From Pseudomonadota bacterium (GTDB taxonomy: Bacteria; Pseudomonadota; Gammaproteobacteria; Steroidobacterales; JBCBZW01), in NCBI GenBank assembly GCA_039193195.1, contig JBCCWS010000006.1, forward strand, positions 156,079 to 220,078: DNA of 64,000 nt. Reading direction: 5' to 3'. The notes under the pieces were generated by a model. The model was given only the letters and a program-made list of their open reading frames with translations. It searched no databases and had not been told where the DNA came from. Made by a program: the position numbers and the translations under genes. Shown piece after piece: positions 54,239-63,907 of the stretch; positions within the stretch are counted from its first letter, which is position 1, and each line of letters starts with the position of its first letter.

Positions 54239-56356
54239 ATGGCCCACCCCTTCCCATCGCGCCAGTCCACTGCATCCACGGTCACCCGCAGCGCGGCTGC
54301 GGCTCCCCGCGCACCCGCACCACGCGCATGCCCGCGCCGCACGCTGAGCATCGCCTGCGCCGCTGCCATGGCCACGGGCGTGCCGCAAGCGGCGCTCGCC
54401 CAGCTGCCCGCCAGTGCCCATGGCACGCAAGCCGGCTTTGTACTCAACGGCGTCAACGCAGGCGACAGTGCGGGCCGATCCAGCGCCGTAGGTGACGTCA
54501 ACGGTGACGGCATCGGTGACCTACTGATTCGCGCCTCCGGTGCTGCCCCTAACGGCATGCGCAGCGCCGGGGAGGCGTACGTCGTGTTCGGGCGATCCGG
54601 TGGCTTCCCGAGTGAATTCGAGCTCTCCACCTTGGCCGTGGGCGACGGTTCTGAAGGGTTCGTCATCAACGGCATCGATATGGTGGATGTCTTGGGGAAC
54701 GAACTGGCCGGCACCGGCCGCGTGCCCGGGGATGTCAATGGCGACGGCATCGACGACATCGTGCTCGGCGCTGCCGGCGCGGACCCCGGCGGGCGGCGAA
54801 GCGCCGGCGAGGCCTACGTGATCTTCGGCCGCATCAGTGGCTTCCCGTCGGAGTTCGAGCTCAGCACGCTGGCCACCGGGGATGGCAGCGAGGGATTCGT
54901 CCTTAACGGGATCGACGTCGAAGATCAGACAGGCGTGTCCCTAGGCGGCGCCGGGGATGTGAATGGCGACGGCATCCAGGACATCTTCATCGGTGCAGAC
55001 CGCGCCGACCCGAACGGCGTTTACAACACCGGCGAGGCTTACGTGGTCTTCGGCCGCAACACCGGCTTCCCAGCGCAGTTCGAACTGGCTGACCTGGCCA
55101 CGGGCGATGGATCCTCCGGTTTCGTGCTGAACGGTGCCGGTGAGCGCGACAGCTTCGGCTACTCCATCGCCGGGCTTGGCGACATCAACGGCGATGGCCT
55201 CGGCGATCTGTGCATTGGCTCCCTGGCCAGCCCCGACTTGACCTACGTGGTCTTCGGTCGGGCCAGCGGCTTCCCAGCGCAGCTTAACCTCGGCGACTTA
55301 CCCGGTGGCGACGGCACCGAGGGGTTCGCCGTGCGCGCAGCCGACGCCTTCGACGGCACCGGCGAGGCGGTCAACGAGGCCGGTGACGTCAACGGCGATG
55401 GCATCGATGACATCCTGATCGGCGCGGACAGCGCAGACCCGGGGGGCCGCAACGGCGCCGGCCGGGGCTACGTGATCTTCGGCCGAACCACCGGCTTTCC
55501 CCCCGTATTCGACCTAGGCGTGCTGCTCGCGGGTGACGGCACCGAGGGCTTCGCCATGAACGGCGTGGAGGCCGCCGACGACTCCGCCCGCCGTGTCGGC
55601 GGGGCAGGGGATGTCAACGGCGACGGCATCGCCGATGTGATCATCAGCGGCGACAACGCGGACGTCGACGGCAAAATCAACGCCGGTGAGTCCTACGTGG
55701 TATTCGGCCGCCAGAGCGGGTTCCCCGCGCAGTTCGAGCTCTCTTCCCTCGCCGCGGGCGATGGTAGCCAAGGGTTCGTCATCGTGGGCATCGACGAAGA
55801 CGATCGCGCTGGCAGCGCCGTCAGCCGCGCGGGCGATGTGAATGCGGACGGCATCGACGATGTGCTCGTCGGCTCCTTCAATGCCAGCCCTGACGGCAAG
55901 CTTTTCGCGGGGGAGACCTACGTGGTGTACGGCACGCGCGACGGCTTCCCGCCCGTGTTCGAACTCGCCACGCTGACGCCTCCTATCGCGACCACGACCT
56001 TTGCGGGGGCCGATGCGCGGGTAATCGGATGCCGCAACGTCACCACCGGCGAGGCCGAGGTGTTTGCCGATCCTCCACCCAACGTGAGTACGCTGATCGA
56101 TTGTGGGGCGAACGGCGTCGGAGTGGTGACGGGGGATGAGATCACCATCACCGTACGCGGCGTGAGCCTCACGACCGTGCTCACCGGCGGCACCGACGGC
56201 CTGACCTTACAGAACGTGCTCTGCACGAACGAAACGACGGGCGACCGTCGACTCGCGCTCATCGATGCGAACGGCCGGTGGGACTGCGACAACAACGGGT
56301 TCCCCCTGGGCAACGAGGCCAGCGTGTCCGTGAACATCGCCGCGACGGTTCAGTAG
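54239..56356 (+). CDS. Secreted FG-GAP propeller protein with an extra C-terminal domain
   Basis: 705 residues from ATG 54239. A long Ala/Arg/Pro-rich leader precedes the hydrophobic signal core (LSIACAAAMATGVPQAALAQ). Seven FG-GAP repeats follow, each with a calcium loop such as GDVNGDGIDDIVLGAA and the linking pattern YVVFGR..GFP..FEL, at about 54490, 54730, 54955, 55180, 55380, 55610 and 55840. They form a single integrin-alpha-like propeller. The last 125 residues (RVIGCRNVTTGEAEVFADPP, TLQNVLCTNETTGDRRLALI) are a separate beta domain with cysteines, absent from the paralogue at 8329. Probably surface-exposed or secreted; ligand unknown. Confidence 0.88.
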   Translation: MAHPFPSRQSTASTVTRSAAAAPRAPAPRACPRRTLSIACAAAMATGVPQAALAQLPASAHGTQAGFVLNGVNAGDSAGRSSAVGDVNGDGIGDLLIRASGAAPNGMRSAGEAYVVFGRSGGFPSEFELSTLAVGDGSEGFVINGIDMVDVLGNELAGTGRVPGDVNGDGIDDIVLGAAGADPGGRRSAGEAYVIFGRISGFPSEFELSTLATGDGSEGFVLNGIDVEDQTGVSLGGAGDVNGDGIQDIFIGADRADPNGVYNTGEAYVVFGRNTGFPAQFELADLATGDGSSGFVLNGAGERDSFGYSIAGLGDINGDGLGDLCIGSLASPDLTYVVFGRASGFPAQLNLGDLPGGDGTEGFAVRAADAFDGTGEAVNEAGDVNGDGIDDILIGADSADPGGRNGAGRGYVIFGRTTGFPPVFDLGVLLAGDGTEGFAMNGVEAADDSARRVGGAGDVNGDGIADVIISGDNADVDGKINAGESYVVFGRQSGFPAQFELSSLAAGDGSQGFVIVGIDEDDRAGSAVSRAGDVNADGIDDVLVGSFNASPDGKLFAGETYVVYGTRDGFPPVFELATLTPPIATTTFAGADARVIGCRNVTTGEAEVFADPPPNVSTLIDCGANGVGVVTGDEITITVRGVSLTTVLTGGTDGLTLQNVLCTNETTGDRRLALIDANGRWDCDNNGFPLGNEASVSVNIAATVQ

Positions 56357-56357
56357 G

Positions 56358-56404
56358 CGCAGCAGGGGCTTACTGCGCCGCCCCGGGGGCGGGAAACGCC
56401 CGCC
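56358..56404 (+). terminator. GC-rich hairpins after the FG-GAP gene
   Basis: A stem ggcgcag/ctgcgcc immediately follows the stop codon, and a second stem ggcggg/cccgcc with loop aaacg lies at 56388-56404. Together they are a plausible transcription stop, but neither is followed by a T-run. Confidence 0.4.
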
Positions 56405-56462
56405 CGACTCCGGGAGTGGATCCCAGGCGCGCGACGAACGCGCCCTGCTAGAACCCCGCCCC

Positions 56463-56615
56463 ATGGCCAATGCCGATGCCCCTCCCCCACCGCCCGACGC
56501 CGACGCTCGCGCCCGCGCGCGGGCCTACGCCCGCCAGCGCGTGACGGACCCGCGCCTCGCCCGTGAGCTCGCCCCCGGCTCGTACGGGAACCAGATGCGA
56601 CGACACTCAATGTAG
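56463..56615 (+). CDS. Short hypothetical protein, possibly a gene start remnant
   Basis: ATG 56463 opens 50 codons: a Pro/Ala-rich start, then ARAYARQRVTDPRLARELAP and a stop. It may be the leftover 5' end of the decayed gene that follows. There is no clear ribosome-binding site. Confidence 0.3.
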   Translation: MANADAPPPPPDADARARARAYARQRVTDPRLARELAPGSYGNQMRRHSM

Positions 56616-56629
56616 CCCCAACCGACCTG

Positions 56630-57331
56630 CGCGAGGAGATCGCGAGAGCAGAGACTACCGCGAGGCCTACTTGAACGATCTGAACGGGATTTATCCGGGC
56701 CTCACCGCGTTGCAAATGGGAGCGACCCTAGAGCACGAGGCGGAGGATTCGCCGGAGTGGCTTGATGCTCTTGGCTCTGACGACGAAGCTCGCCACGAGC
56801 GTGCGAAGTTGCAGTCTGATGTCTCGGCGTCGAGGCATTCCGTGAGGATAGCGATTGATGCGAGCGTTGAGCCTGATGTTCCGCGCGGCCGACGACGACT
56901 TGGTGGTCGGTCTCGCTTCGGGCGCGCCAGGAGGCGATGTGATCTTCCATGAAGCGTGTCGCGAGCAAGGCATCAGTTCGTGGGTCGCGCTACCGATGCC
57001 CAAGGATGACTACGTAGCCCGTGCGTTCGGCGACTTGGACAGCTGGCGATCGAGATTCCTCTCTAGCGCGGGGCACGGCAAGGTCTTGGAGCTATCGGAC
57101 CGACCCGGACTACCGCGTTGGTTAGATGATACGCAGACCGAGTGCGACGCGTGGAGCCGCGGGAATCGCTGGACGATCTCGATGGCGCAGTCATGGGGTG
57201 CCGACGAGACGATCGTCTTGGTCCCTTGGGACGAACAGGACGATGGTGCGCTTGGGCGGACGACCGAGTTCGTGCGACTCGCGCGCAACACCGGCCTGAA
57301 GGTGGAGATCATCCCAATGCCACAAGGCTAA
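56630..57331 (+). pseudogene. TRAFs-binding/TPR-type protein remnant
   Basis: Two frames make one family sequence. The first reads YREAYLNDLNGIYPGLTALQ and EHEAEDSPEWLDALGSDDEA; a one-base shift near 56850-56880 leads to the second, DDDLVVGLASGAPGGDVIFH and EACREQGISSWVALPMP, ending FVRLARNTGLKVEIIPM. This is the C-terminal region of the large TRAFs-binding-domain proteins, with a SLOG-like nucleotide-pocket motif (GxASGAPGGD). The N-terminal two thirds are missing. The second half alone (from about 56858) is open and could be expressed, but the gene is clearly broken. Confidence 0.6.
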
Positions 57332-57482
57332 GTGCATGCGGTCCCGCAAGTAGTCGAGAAGTCCTGCCCCCCTTGGGTTGGGCTAGCACTTTCATCTTCC
57401 GGCCTTTGCACCCTGTCTGGCGCCTAGGCACGGGTCGAGAGACTGCAAGGACGAAGAGGGGAATCTGCCCGGTGCCATCAGG

Positions 57483-57755
57483 GTAAACGACGCGACTGAA
57501 CGCGCGCTGGCGTTGACTCTAGATCGGTTCGATGAGGTGCTGAAACAGTCCCGGGACAAGCGGATTCCGCATTCCCTGTGTGAGCACGTGTACAGCCTCG
57601 CGCAGGCTTTCGCCGCCTTCTACAGCGCCCTTCCCATCGCCACAGAGGCGGACTCGGACCTGCGCGGCTCCATGCTCGGGCTATGTGAGGCGGTTGCACG
57701 GTAACTGCGAACCGGGCTCTACCTATTGGGTATCGAAGCGTCCGAGCGGATGTAA
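57483..57755 (+). pseudogene. argS: argS 3' fragment (arginyl-tRNA synthetase DALR domain)
   Basis: The frame reads VNDATERALALTLDRFDEVL, then PHSLCEHVYSLAQAFAAFYS and LRGSMLGLCEAVAR, meets TAA at 57702-57704, and continues in the same frame LRTGLYLLGIEASERM before its proper stop. This is the anticodon-binding (DALR) end of arginyl-tRNA synthetase, about 90 of 550-590 residues. The in-frame stop shows it is decaying. An intact argS must exist elsewhere, so this is a duplicate or foreign copy. Confidence 0.8.
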
Positions 57756-58717
57756 TTGGCGCGGTGCGCTCATCATCAATACGTAAAGAACGTAACCCAC
57801 GACCTACACCTCTGGATCAGCATCCAAGACTGAGAGCTACAACAGAAGGAGAACACGTGGTCTCCGTTGATAGTGGCGGAGTGGCCGTGCAAGGTAGCCG
57901 CCTCGCTGCTGTCGCCGTTTATTGCTGCGACAAAGAGCTCGACGGTCGGCGTACCCGCTTCTGTAGCCTCAGGCTCAGTGCGTTGATCGCTAGAAACCGG
58001 TGGGTCGAACGATGGGGGTTGTGCTCCCCAGCGTCCGGCTCCGATGAACGTAACCGCCACCAGCGCGGCCACCGCGACACCACCAAGCTAAATCACGGTT
58101 AGGCATAGGGGAGACCCCTCTGGTTTTTGCACTCACGTCTAATCCGCTACGCTTGTGTACGTGCGACCGTGGTCACGTGGGTAACACTGAAGCTGGGAGT
58201 TGGTTGAAAGGCACGGATATGCGGCCGAGCTAGTGCCTCGACGAGGCATCGCAGCATGCCGAGAATGACCGAACCTGACACCCCGCGCCAGTCATACGCG
58301 CTGTCGTTGACTTTGCCGGATACATCACCGTGCAAACACACCCGTGGAAGCATAAGCAGAGTGAACGGCATCGCTGAAGTACGCTCCGACCCCACCGAAG
58401 GCGCTGACGCCCGCATTTAGAAGTCCGCAGCCGCGACTCCCACCATGTCGACCCAGACAGCCCGTTCGTCTTTCCAGCAACTCCGCCCTCTTTCGCCACC
58501 GCTCGTCGAACTCGCCACGGGCCAAACCGTAGCGCCCGTCGATCGCGGCCACTCGAGATGCCCTCAATCAACATACCCAGACCCGAGCCCCTATGCTGGC
58601 GGCCCACGCGCCCCCCGTCGCTCGATCCGCGCTTCCCACCCCCAACTCCTGAGAATGCCTATCAAAATGATTGGCTCGGAACCTAGCGAGAGCGGAAGAT
58701 CCTCGATAGAGAGGCGA
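57756..58717. other. 962-bp gene-poor region containing repeat copy 1
   Basis: No full gene is supported. On the minus strand, from about 58063 to 57776, a frame reads VAVAALVAVTFIGAGRWGAQ followed by an acidic stretch and a Cys-containing end; it resembles a membrane-anchored remnant or a small secreted protein. The intergenic repeat copy lies at 58351-58550. The rest shows nothing. Confidence 0.4.
58351..58550. repeat. Intergenic repeat, copy 1
   Basis: This copy shares with copy 2 the blocks cgctgaagtacg, ccgaccccacc, cgcagccgcgactcccacc and gttcgtctttccagcaactc. With copy 3 it shares the end gtagcgcccgtcgatcgcgg (copy 3: gcagcgcccgccaatcacgg). It does not encode a recognisable protein and lies between an eroded region and the 58718 gene. 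Confidence 0.75.
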
Positions 58718-59734
58718 TCAGTGCCCCAAGCAGCACGCAGAGTTTTGCTCCAGCATGGTCTGCGCCAGGTGCCGGGCTTGCTCGCGTTCGTGGAGACGCA
58801 GCAGGCTCATGCGAGCGTCCGTCGCGGCGAGCATCCGGTTCACGGCGCGGCCCGCGATTCGCTCCGGGTTGGGCTCGTACTCCGCCCGCAGCAAGGCCGT
58901 GTAGAGCAACATGGTGGCCGCCGCTTCGATGTGTGCGTCCGGCTGCAGGCCCTGCTCGTAGCGGGTGATGAGTAGATCGACTAAACCGTATAGGGCGAAT
59001 TGGTTGCCCAGCTTCCAGGCGTCACGCAGCAGCGTCTCCTTCAGCTTGGGATCCTGCACGTGCTCCGCATAGTTCATCTTCGCTTGGCTGTAGGGGCCTT
59101 CGGCAACGCGGGCAAGCAGCGCGAGTTGATCGGCCTCGGTAGCGCGCGGAACGCCCTTGCAGTCGTCGTAGGTCTCGCGTAACCGCTGCGCCATCTCGGC
59201 CCGCTTGTCGGACTCGGCGAGGCGAAAGACCCCGCGACCTGGCCATTCCAGCCGGTGCGTCTGCTCCATCGTATCAATCGCATTGCTCAGCGATTGCTCG
59301 GTGCTGTGCGCCTGCCGACACGTCTCGAGGATATCGTGCACCATGAGTGTGGCACTCGGATCGCCCGCGTCCATCATCGGCTCGAGCTCTGCCAGGGCGT
59401 CCGCGTAGGGTGGCGGCCGCCACCGCGAGGGCTGCGGCATCGCGGGGGGTGCCTCCCAGCGCAGGGCGCGAGGGCCGCCGTCGCCGAGACAAACGTGGTT
59501 GAGCGGGCAGCGGCGAATCACCTCGCTGATGGCGGTGGGCGAGGGCTTGGAAGCCGTGGCCGCGGCGCTCCTCGTGGTCGCCGGCGGCGCCGCGTCTTGG
59601 ACAATCGATTCGAGCGGTGCTCCCACGTCGGGTGGCGGCGCGTCGTTCCGTTGCTCCTCAGCAGGCGTGCGCAGGATCATCGTCGTGAGTACGCCAACAC
59701 CAAGCAGCGTGGCGAGGATCACTGGCGTGCGCAT
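58718..59734 (-). CDS. Exported helical-repeat protein of unknown function
   Basis: 338 residues. A short hydrophobic start (ILATLLGVGVLTTMILRTPA) acts as signal or anchor, followed by a Pro/Ala-rich linker and an alpha-helical region (DALAELEPMMDAGDPSATLM, LLRDAWKLGNQFALYGLVDL) reminiscent of Sel1-like repeats. Cysteine pairs occur in IRRCPLNHVCLGD and near the end (NSACCLGH). No enzyme motif is visible. It is divergent from the 59792 gene with 57 bp between, so both may share a control region and function together in the cell envelope. Confidence 0.6.
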   Translation of the reverse strand: MRTPVILATLLGVGVLTTMILRTPAEEQRNDAPPPDVGAPLESIVQDAAPPATTRSAAATASKPSPTAISEVIRRCPLNHVCLGDGGPRALRWEAPPAMPQPSRWRPPPYADALAELEPMMDAGDPSATLMVHDILETCRQAHSTEQSLSNAIDTMEQTHRLEWPGRGVFRLAESDKRAEMAQRLRETYDDCKGVPRATEADQLALLARVAEGPYSQAKMNYAEHVQDPKLKETLLRDAWKLGNQFALYGLVDLLITRYEQGLQPDAHIEAAATMLLYTALLRAEYEPNPERIAGRAVNRMLAATDARMSLLRLHEREQARHLAQTMLEQNSACCLGH

Positions 59735-59791
59735 GGATCGTCCCCACCTGTTACGGTGATGAGGTGCCTGGGAGCGTGGCTAGGGGGGCGC

Positions 59792-61057
59792 ATGCGATCG
59801 TTACTAGGGATGGCCTTGCTGGCCGCCATGCTCGTCCTCCGGGGCGCTGACGCGAGCAGCCGAATCTACACCCGTTTGCCGCAGTACATCGACCAGTCGA
59901 GCTTGATCGTACTGGGACGGATCCGATCGGCACAAGGTGAGCGCAGGGACCTGGGCGACGGGGACACGGACATAGTGACCCGGCGCGTCTTCGATGTGGA
60001 ACGGGTGTTCTACGATGCCTCGGGCGCAGTCGTAGCGGGGCAGCAAATCGAGTATCTGACCTCGGGCGGGCGGGTGCCTGGAAGTGACGAAGAGGTGGTC
60101 ACCGTCGGCGGCACCAGGCACTACGGCAAGGGCGCGCGCGCAGTGCTCTTCCTGCCAGGCCGCCTGTGGTTGGGGGATCGAAGTCCGCCCATGTACGAGG
60201 TGAAGGTCGCGCTCGGACCCGACGGGCGAGAGTATTTGCTCACCCAGGACGGCGTTCTGGAGGACATACGCTCCGCCGAGTTCGCCTTCGCCACCGCGAG
60301 CACTGCTGATGGTCGTCGGGTCCGGTCTTTGGACGAGGTGACGCCGGACCTGCCGACGGCGAGCGTGTTACTAAACCGTTTGCAGAGCGCCATCCGCACG
60401 GTGAAGGAGACTCCCGTGGGGCGCTGCCTGGCGAAGCCACTGCCGCATCTGGAGGGGCGTGATGCGCAGTGGTGGGAGTATCAGGATGAGGAACCCGCGG
60501 GGTGTGCCTTCTCGCGCGACTTCTGTGGCTGGTTGACGGACTACACGCTGGCCGTTGCCGGTGACCCCGACCGGTACCTGACCGCCCGCGATGCCTTACT
60601 GATGACCCAAGGCTACGATCGCTTCATCGACGACATCTCCCGGGCGCGCCGGGAGCTTCGGGGCGAGATGGAGGGCTGGATGTTACTGGCGTGGCACGAT
60701 CCTAGATCGCGCGGCCAGCATCGCTTGATCTACGTTGCCTACGGTGACGAGCGCTCCTGCCAAGCGACCTACCTCGTGGCAAGCGCTGGCGGCGGCGGAC
60801 AGGGCTATACGCTCGCCCACGGCGCGAGCCCTCTGCGGTCCTGCCAGGTTCCGAGATTTCCCGTGATCTGCGATTCCGCCGAGGCCTACGAGTTCGAGAT
60901 CAACGCACTCACCGCGTCCCATGAGGGCGAACCCACCGTGTTCTTCGTTCGCGAGGACGGGGACCTGTGCGGTCTGGCGCTGCCCGCGGGCGAGGCGCCC
61001 GAGTGGCTGCGAGAACTGCAGCAGGGGACGTTCCTAGCGGTGCCCTGGGTGCTCTGA
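59792..61057 (+). CDS. Exported protein of unknown function
   Basis: About 421 residues from ATG 59792, selected because AGGGGGG lies just upstream and a signal peptide follows (RSLLGMALLAAMLVLRGADA). The mature part starts RLPQYIDQSSLIVLGRIRSA, is beta-rich at first (VFDVERVFYDASGAVVAGQQ), then mixed with several cysteines (GCAFSRDFCGWL, LRSCQVPRFPVICD). The early pattern, a barrel-like segment about recording a flow or interface state, resembles other uncharacterised exported proteins but I cannot name a family. Divergent from the 58718 gene. Confidence 0.6.
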   Translation: MRSLLGMALLAAMLVLRGADASSRIYTRLPQYIDQSSLIVLGRIRSAQGERRDLGDGDTDIVTRRVFDVERVFYDASGAVVAGQQIEYLTSGGRVPGSDEEVVTVGGTRHYGKGARAVLFLPGRLWLGDRSPPMYEVKVALGPDGREYLLTQDGVLEDIRSAEFAFATASTADGRRVRSLDEVTPDLPTASVLLNRLQSAIRTVKETPVGRCLAKPLPHLEGRDAQWWEYQDEEPAGCAFSRDFCGWLTDYTLAVAGDPDRYLTARDALLMTQGYDRFIDDISRARRELRGEMEGWMLLAWHDPRSRGQHRLIYVAYGDERSCQATYLVASAGGGGQGYTLAHGASPLRSCQVPRFPVICDSAEAYEFEINALTASHEGEPTVFFVREDGDLCGLALPAGEAPEWLRELQQGTFLAVPWVL

Positions 61058-61068
61058 GGCGACGGGCG

Positions 61069-61226
61069 GTAAGCAGAAGCAGAACATACGGTATCGCTGA
61101 AGTACGCCCCGACCCCACCAAAAACCGCTGACGTCCGCCTGCGAGCCCGCAGCCGCGACTCCCACCGTGTCGACCCCACAGCCAGTTCGTCTTTCCAGCA
61201 ACTCCGCCCACTCTCGCCACCGCCGC
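61069..61226. repeat. Intergenic repeat, copy 2
   Basis: It begins 12 bp after the stop of the preceding gene with taagcagaagcagaacatac, then repeats the same block order as copy 1 (cgctgaagtacg, ccgaccccacc, cgcagccgcgactcccacc, gttcgtctttccagcaactc). It is the closest relative of copy 1. Confidence 0.75.
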
Positions 61227-61440
61227 GTGTCCGAGGGTCCGCTCCCACGGCAATGTGGATAGATCTCGTTACCTTCCCGTGTCGAAAAGAACTTGGTAAA
61301 AACGCTAGCGCTTACCTCGGAGCCCCTAGGGCGTCCTCGTAGATCGCGAGTGTGTGATTGCCTATTGGCGACCCCGTCTGAGCGGTAAACGCGAGAGGCG
61401 TGCCAATATGAGTTCAGGTAGACCGATCCGTAAGGTTTCG

Positions 61441-61645
61441 AAGGATAAGACAAATAAACGCTATCCCCGAAGTAGGCGCCGATCCTTCCGTGCCCCGCTG
61501 ATGCCCTCCTCATCTGCTCCCTAAGGACGGCTAGTCCCCTTTCGACCTAAATGGGCTGCGCCCTTTTCCAGCAACCTTACCCAGTTTCACCACCGCACCG
61601 CTGGTCCGACGCGAGCGAAACCGCAGCGCCCGCCAATCACGGCCA
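61441..61645. repeat. Intergenic repeat, copy 3 (diverged)
   Basis: A more diverged copy: cgctatccccgaagtaggcg, later ttttccagcaaccttaccca and gcagcgcccgccaatcacgg match the order of copy 1. It ends within about 15 bp of where fatty-acid-oxidation coding sequence begins, so the repeat marks the truncation point. The interval 61227-61440 between copies 2 and 3 shows no gene. Confidence 0.6.
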
Positions 61646-61659
61646 ACCGGCCGAGCGAC

Positions 61660-62611
61660 CAGGTGTCGACCCAGGCGTGAGCGAGATTCTGCGCCTGCGC
61701 GATCCAGCTGCCCGCCTCGCCGCCCTGCGCGCGAGCGACCACCCCCAAGCCCAGTTCCTGTGGGCCTTGCATCGCGACCTGTTCCACTACTGCGCTTATC
61801 ACCTAGGGGACATCGCCGACGGTGCCCGTCAGCTCGATTTCGCCATCCGTTGGGGCTACGGCTGGAAGCTCGGCCCCTTCGAGCTGTGGCAAGCCGCTGG
61901 CTGGCGCCAGGTAAGTGAGTGGATTCGTGAGGATATCGCTGCAGGCAAAGCGCTGTGCAACGCACCGCTCTGCTTCTCGGCGAACCTAAGCCCGCAGATA
62001 AAATGGTGGAGGAAACCGACTCCATCCGCTTGTGGACCCTCGATGATGAGGTGCTGATCGCCAGCTTCAGGACCAAGCGCAACACCATGTCGCTCGGCGT
62101 GCTGGAGGGCCTGCAACGGGCTGCCGATCTTCCCGAAACGGGCCCGTGGAAGGGCCTCGTCGTGTGGCAAAGACGACGAGCCCTTCTCCTTCGGCGCCGA
62201 CCTCACCCAGGCGACGGACCTGGTGATGCGCGGCGACGCGGAAGGGCTCAACAGCATGATTCACAACTTCCAATCGACACTCATGCGCCTGAAGTACTGC
62301 GGCGTACCGACCGTCGCCACCGTGCGGGGCATGGCCCTCGGCAGTTCGTGCGAGCTGATCCTGCAATGTGATCGCGTGGTCGCCGCCCACGAATCATGCT
62401 CGAAGGCCACTTCATCAGCGAGCACGACTACGAGATCGGATCGCGCATCGCCGATGCCCTGTGCGGCGGCGACGTCGACCCAGGCACCCTCGTAGACGAG
62501 GAGTAGCTCCTGCGCCTCGAGCGCGAGCACTTCGTCGCCTTGACGCTGGACAAGAAGACCCAAGCGCGCATCATGCATACGCTCGAAACCGCCAAGCCCG
62601 TGCGCAAATGA
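61660..62611 (+). pseudogene. 3-hydroxyacyl-CoA dehydrogenase / enoyl-CoA hydratase fusion, decayed 3' part
   Basis: The sequence begins inside the 3HCDH C-terminal domain (AQFLWALHRDLFHYCAYHLG, then WGYGWKLGPFELWQAAGW), shifts frame around 61980-62000, continues as the hydratase half (RLWTLDDEVLIASFRTKRNT, FSFGADLTQATDLVMRGD, TVATVRGMALGSSCELIL), with further shifts near 62165 and 62400, then LEGHFISEHDYEIGSRIADA, an in-frame TAG near 62505, and the proper end at 62611. The NAD-binding N-terminal part is absent. The enzyme normally performs two steps of fatty-acid beta-oxidation. It is followed by a thiolase pseudogene in operon order. Confidence 0.85.
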
Positions 62612-62627
62612 TCAGGAGATTCGACGA

Positions 62628-63829
62628 ATGACCGAGAAAGCCTAGAGCGTTGCCGCCGCCCGCACGCCCACTAGCCGCGCAAACAAAGGTGCCTTCGCCA
62701 GCACCCGACGTGACGACCTCCTCGCCCACGTGCTGCGCGGCGCGGTCGACCAGGTGCCGTCCATGGATCCCGCCGCCATTGAAGATGTCATCATCGGCTG
62801 CGCCATGCCCGAGGCCGATCAGGGCATGAACGCCGCCCGCATCGCCACGCTCCTCGCCGGATTGCCCGAGTGCGTGCGGGCCATGACCGTCAACCGCTTC
62901 TACTCCTCCGGCCTGCAGACCATCGCCACCGCCGCCCTGCAGATCCAGCTAGGGCAGGCCGACGTGATGGTCGCCGGTGGCACCGAGTCGATGACCATGG
63001 TGCCCATGATGGGCCACAAGGTGTCCTTCAATCCGGCCATCCTCGCCAACGACGAGAACGTCGCCATCGCCTACGGCATGGGCATCACCGCTGAGAAGGT
63101 GGCACAGAAGTGTGAAGTGAGCCTCGATGCTCAAGACGCCTTCGCCCTGCGCAGTCACCCACGCGCGCCATCGCCGCCATCGAGCCGGGTAAGCAACAGC
63201 TTGGATCCCTGCCGTACGAGGTGATTCGCCACCTACCTGGTGACGGCGGCAGCGTGCGCGAAGTACGCCATACGATCGAAGTGGACGAGGGGCCGCGCCC
63301 AGACACCAGCCTCGAGGTGCTCGGTATCCTGCGCCCCGTGTTCGCTGCCAAAGGATCTGTGACCGCCGGAAACAGCTCACAGATAAGCGATGGCGCCGCA
63401 GCGCTGGTCCTCATGAGCGAGCGCGCGGTCAAGGATCACAATGTGGAGCCGCTAGCGGTGTTCCACGGGTTTTCCGTGGCGGGCGTACCGCCGCAGCTAA
63501 TGGGCATTGGGCCAATCGCTGCGATTCCGAAGGTACTAAAGCGCGCCGGAGTGAAGCTCGACGACCTGTCGTGGGTCGAGCTGAACGAAGCCTTCGCGGC
63601 CCAAGCCCTGGCGGTGATCAAGGAAGTTGGGTTGGATGAGGAGAAAGCCAATCCCCTAGGCGGCGCGATCGCCCTCGGCCATCCCCTGGGCGCAACAGGG
63701 GCCGTGCTCACGACCAAACTGCTGCACAACGTCAGAGCCGACAAGCCGGCCGGGCAGTCTGCCTACGGCATGGTGACCATGTGCATCGGCACGGGCATGC
63801 GGGCCGCCGGCGTCCTCGAGGTGCTGTAG
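62628..63829 (+). pseudogene. Acetyl-CoA acyltransferase (thiolase) pseudogene with Cys-to-Tyr change
   Basis: ATG 62628 has GGAG at proper distance, but codon 6 is TAG (62643-62645). Beyond it the frame gives SVAAARTPTSRANKGAF, the normal thiolase start. The active-site segment reads NRFYSSGLQTIATAA, where the nucleophilic Cys is Tyr (TAC at 62901-62903). A one-base shift near 63155-63165 precedes RAIAAIEPGKQQ. The C-terminal half is intact: ELNEAFAAQALAVI with its His/Asn region, GGAIALGHPLGATGA, and CIGTGMRAAGVLEVL carrying the second catalytic Cys. Three independent lesions show it is dead. It follows the hydroxyacyl-CoA dehydrogenase remnant by 16 bp. Confidence 0.9.
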
Positions 63830-63907
63830 GGCCTGATAGTCGCCGTGGGGGAGTCGCTTCCGCTTTCTATCGACGCTGGCGCCGTCACCTCCCCTCGAGG
63901 CCATGAA

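Noticed and set aside
62643..62645. Possible stop-codon recoding (TAG, TAA, TGA read through)
   Set aside because: In-frame stops in the thiolase, acylase, argS and esterase remnants use all three stop codons and coincide with frameshifts and deletions, so decay is the simpler reading.
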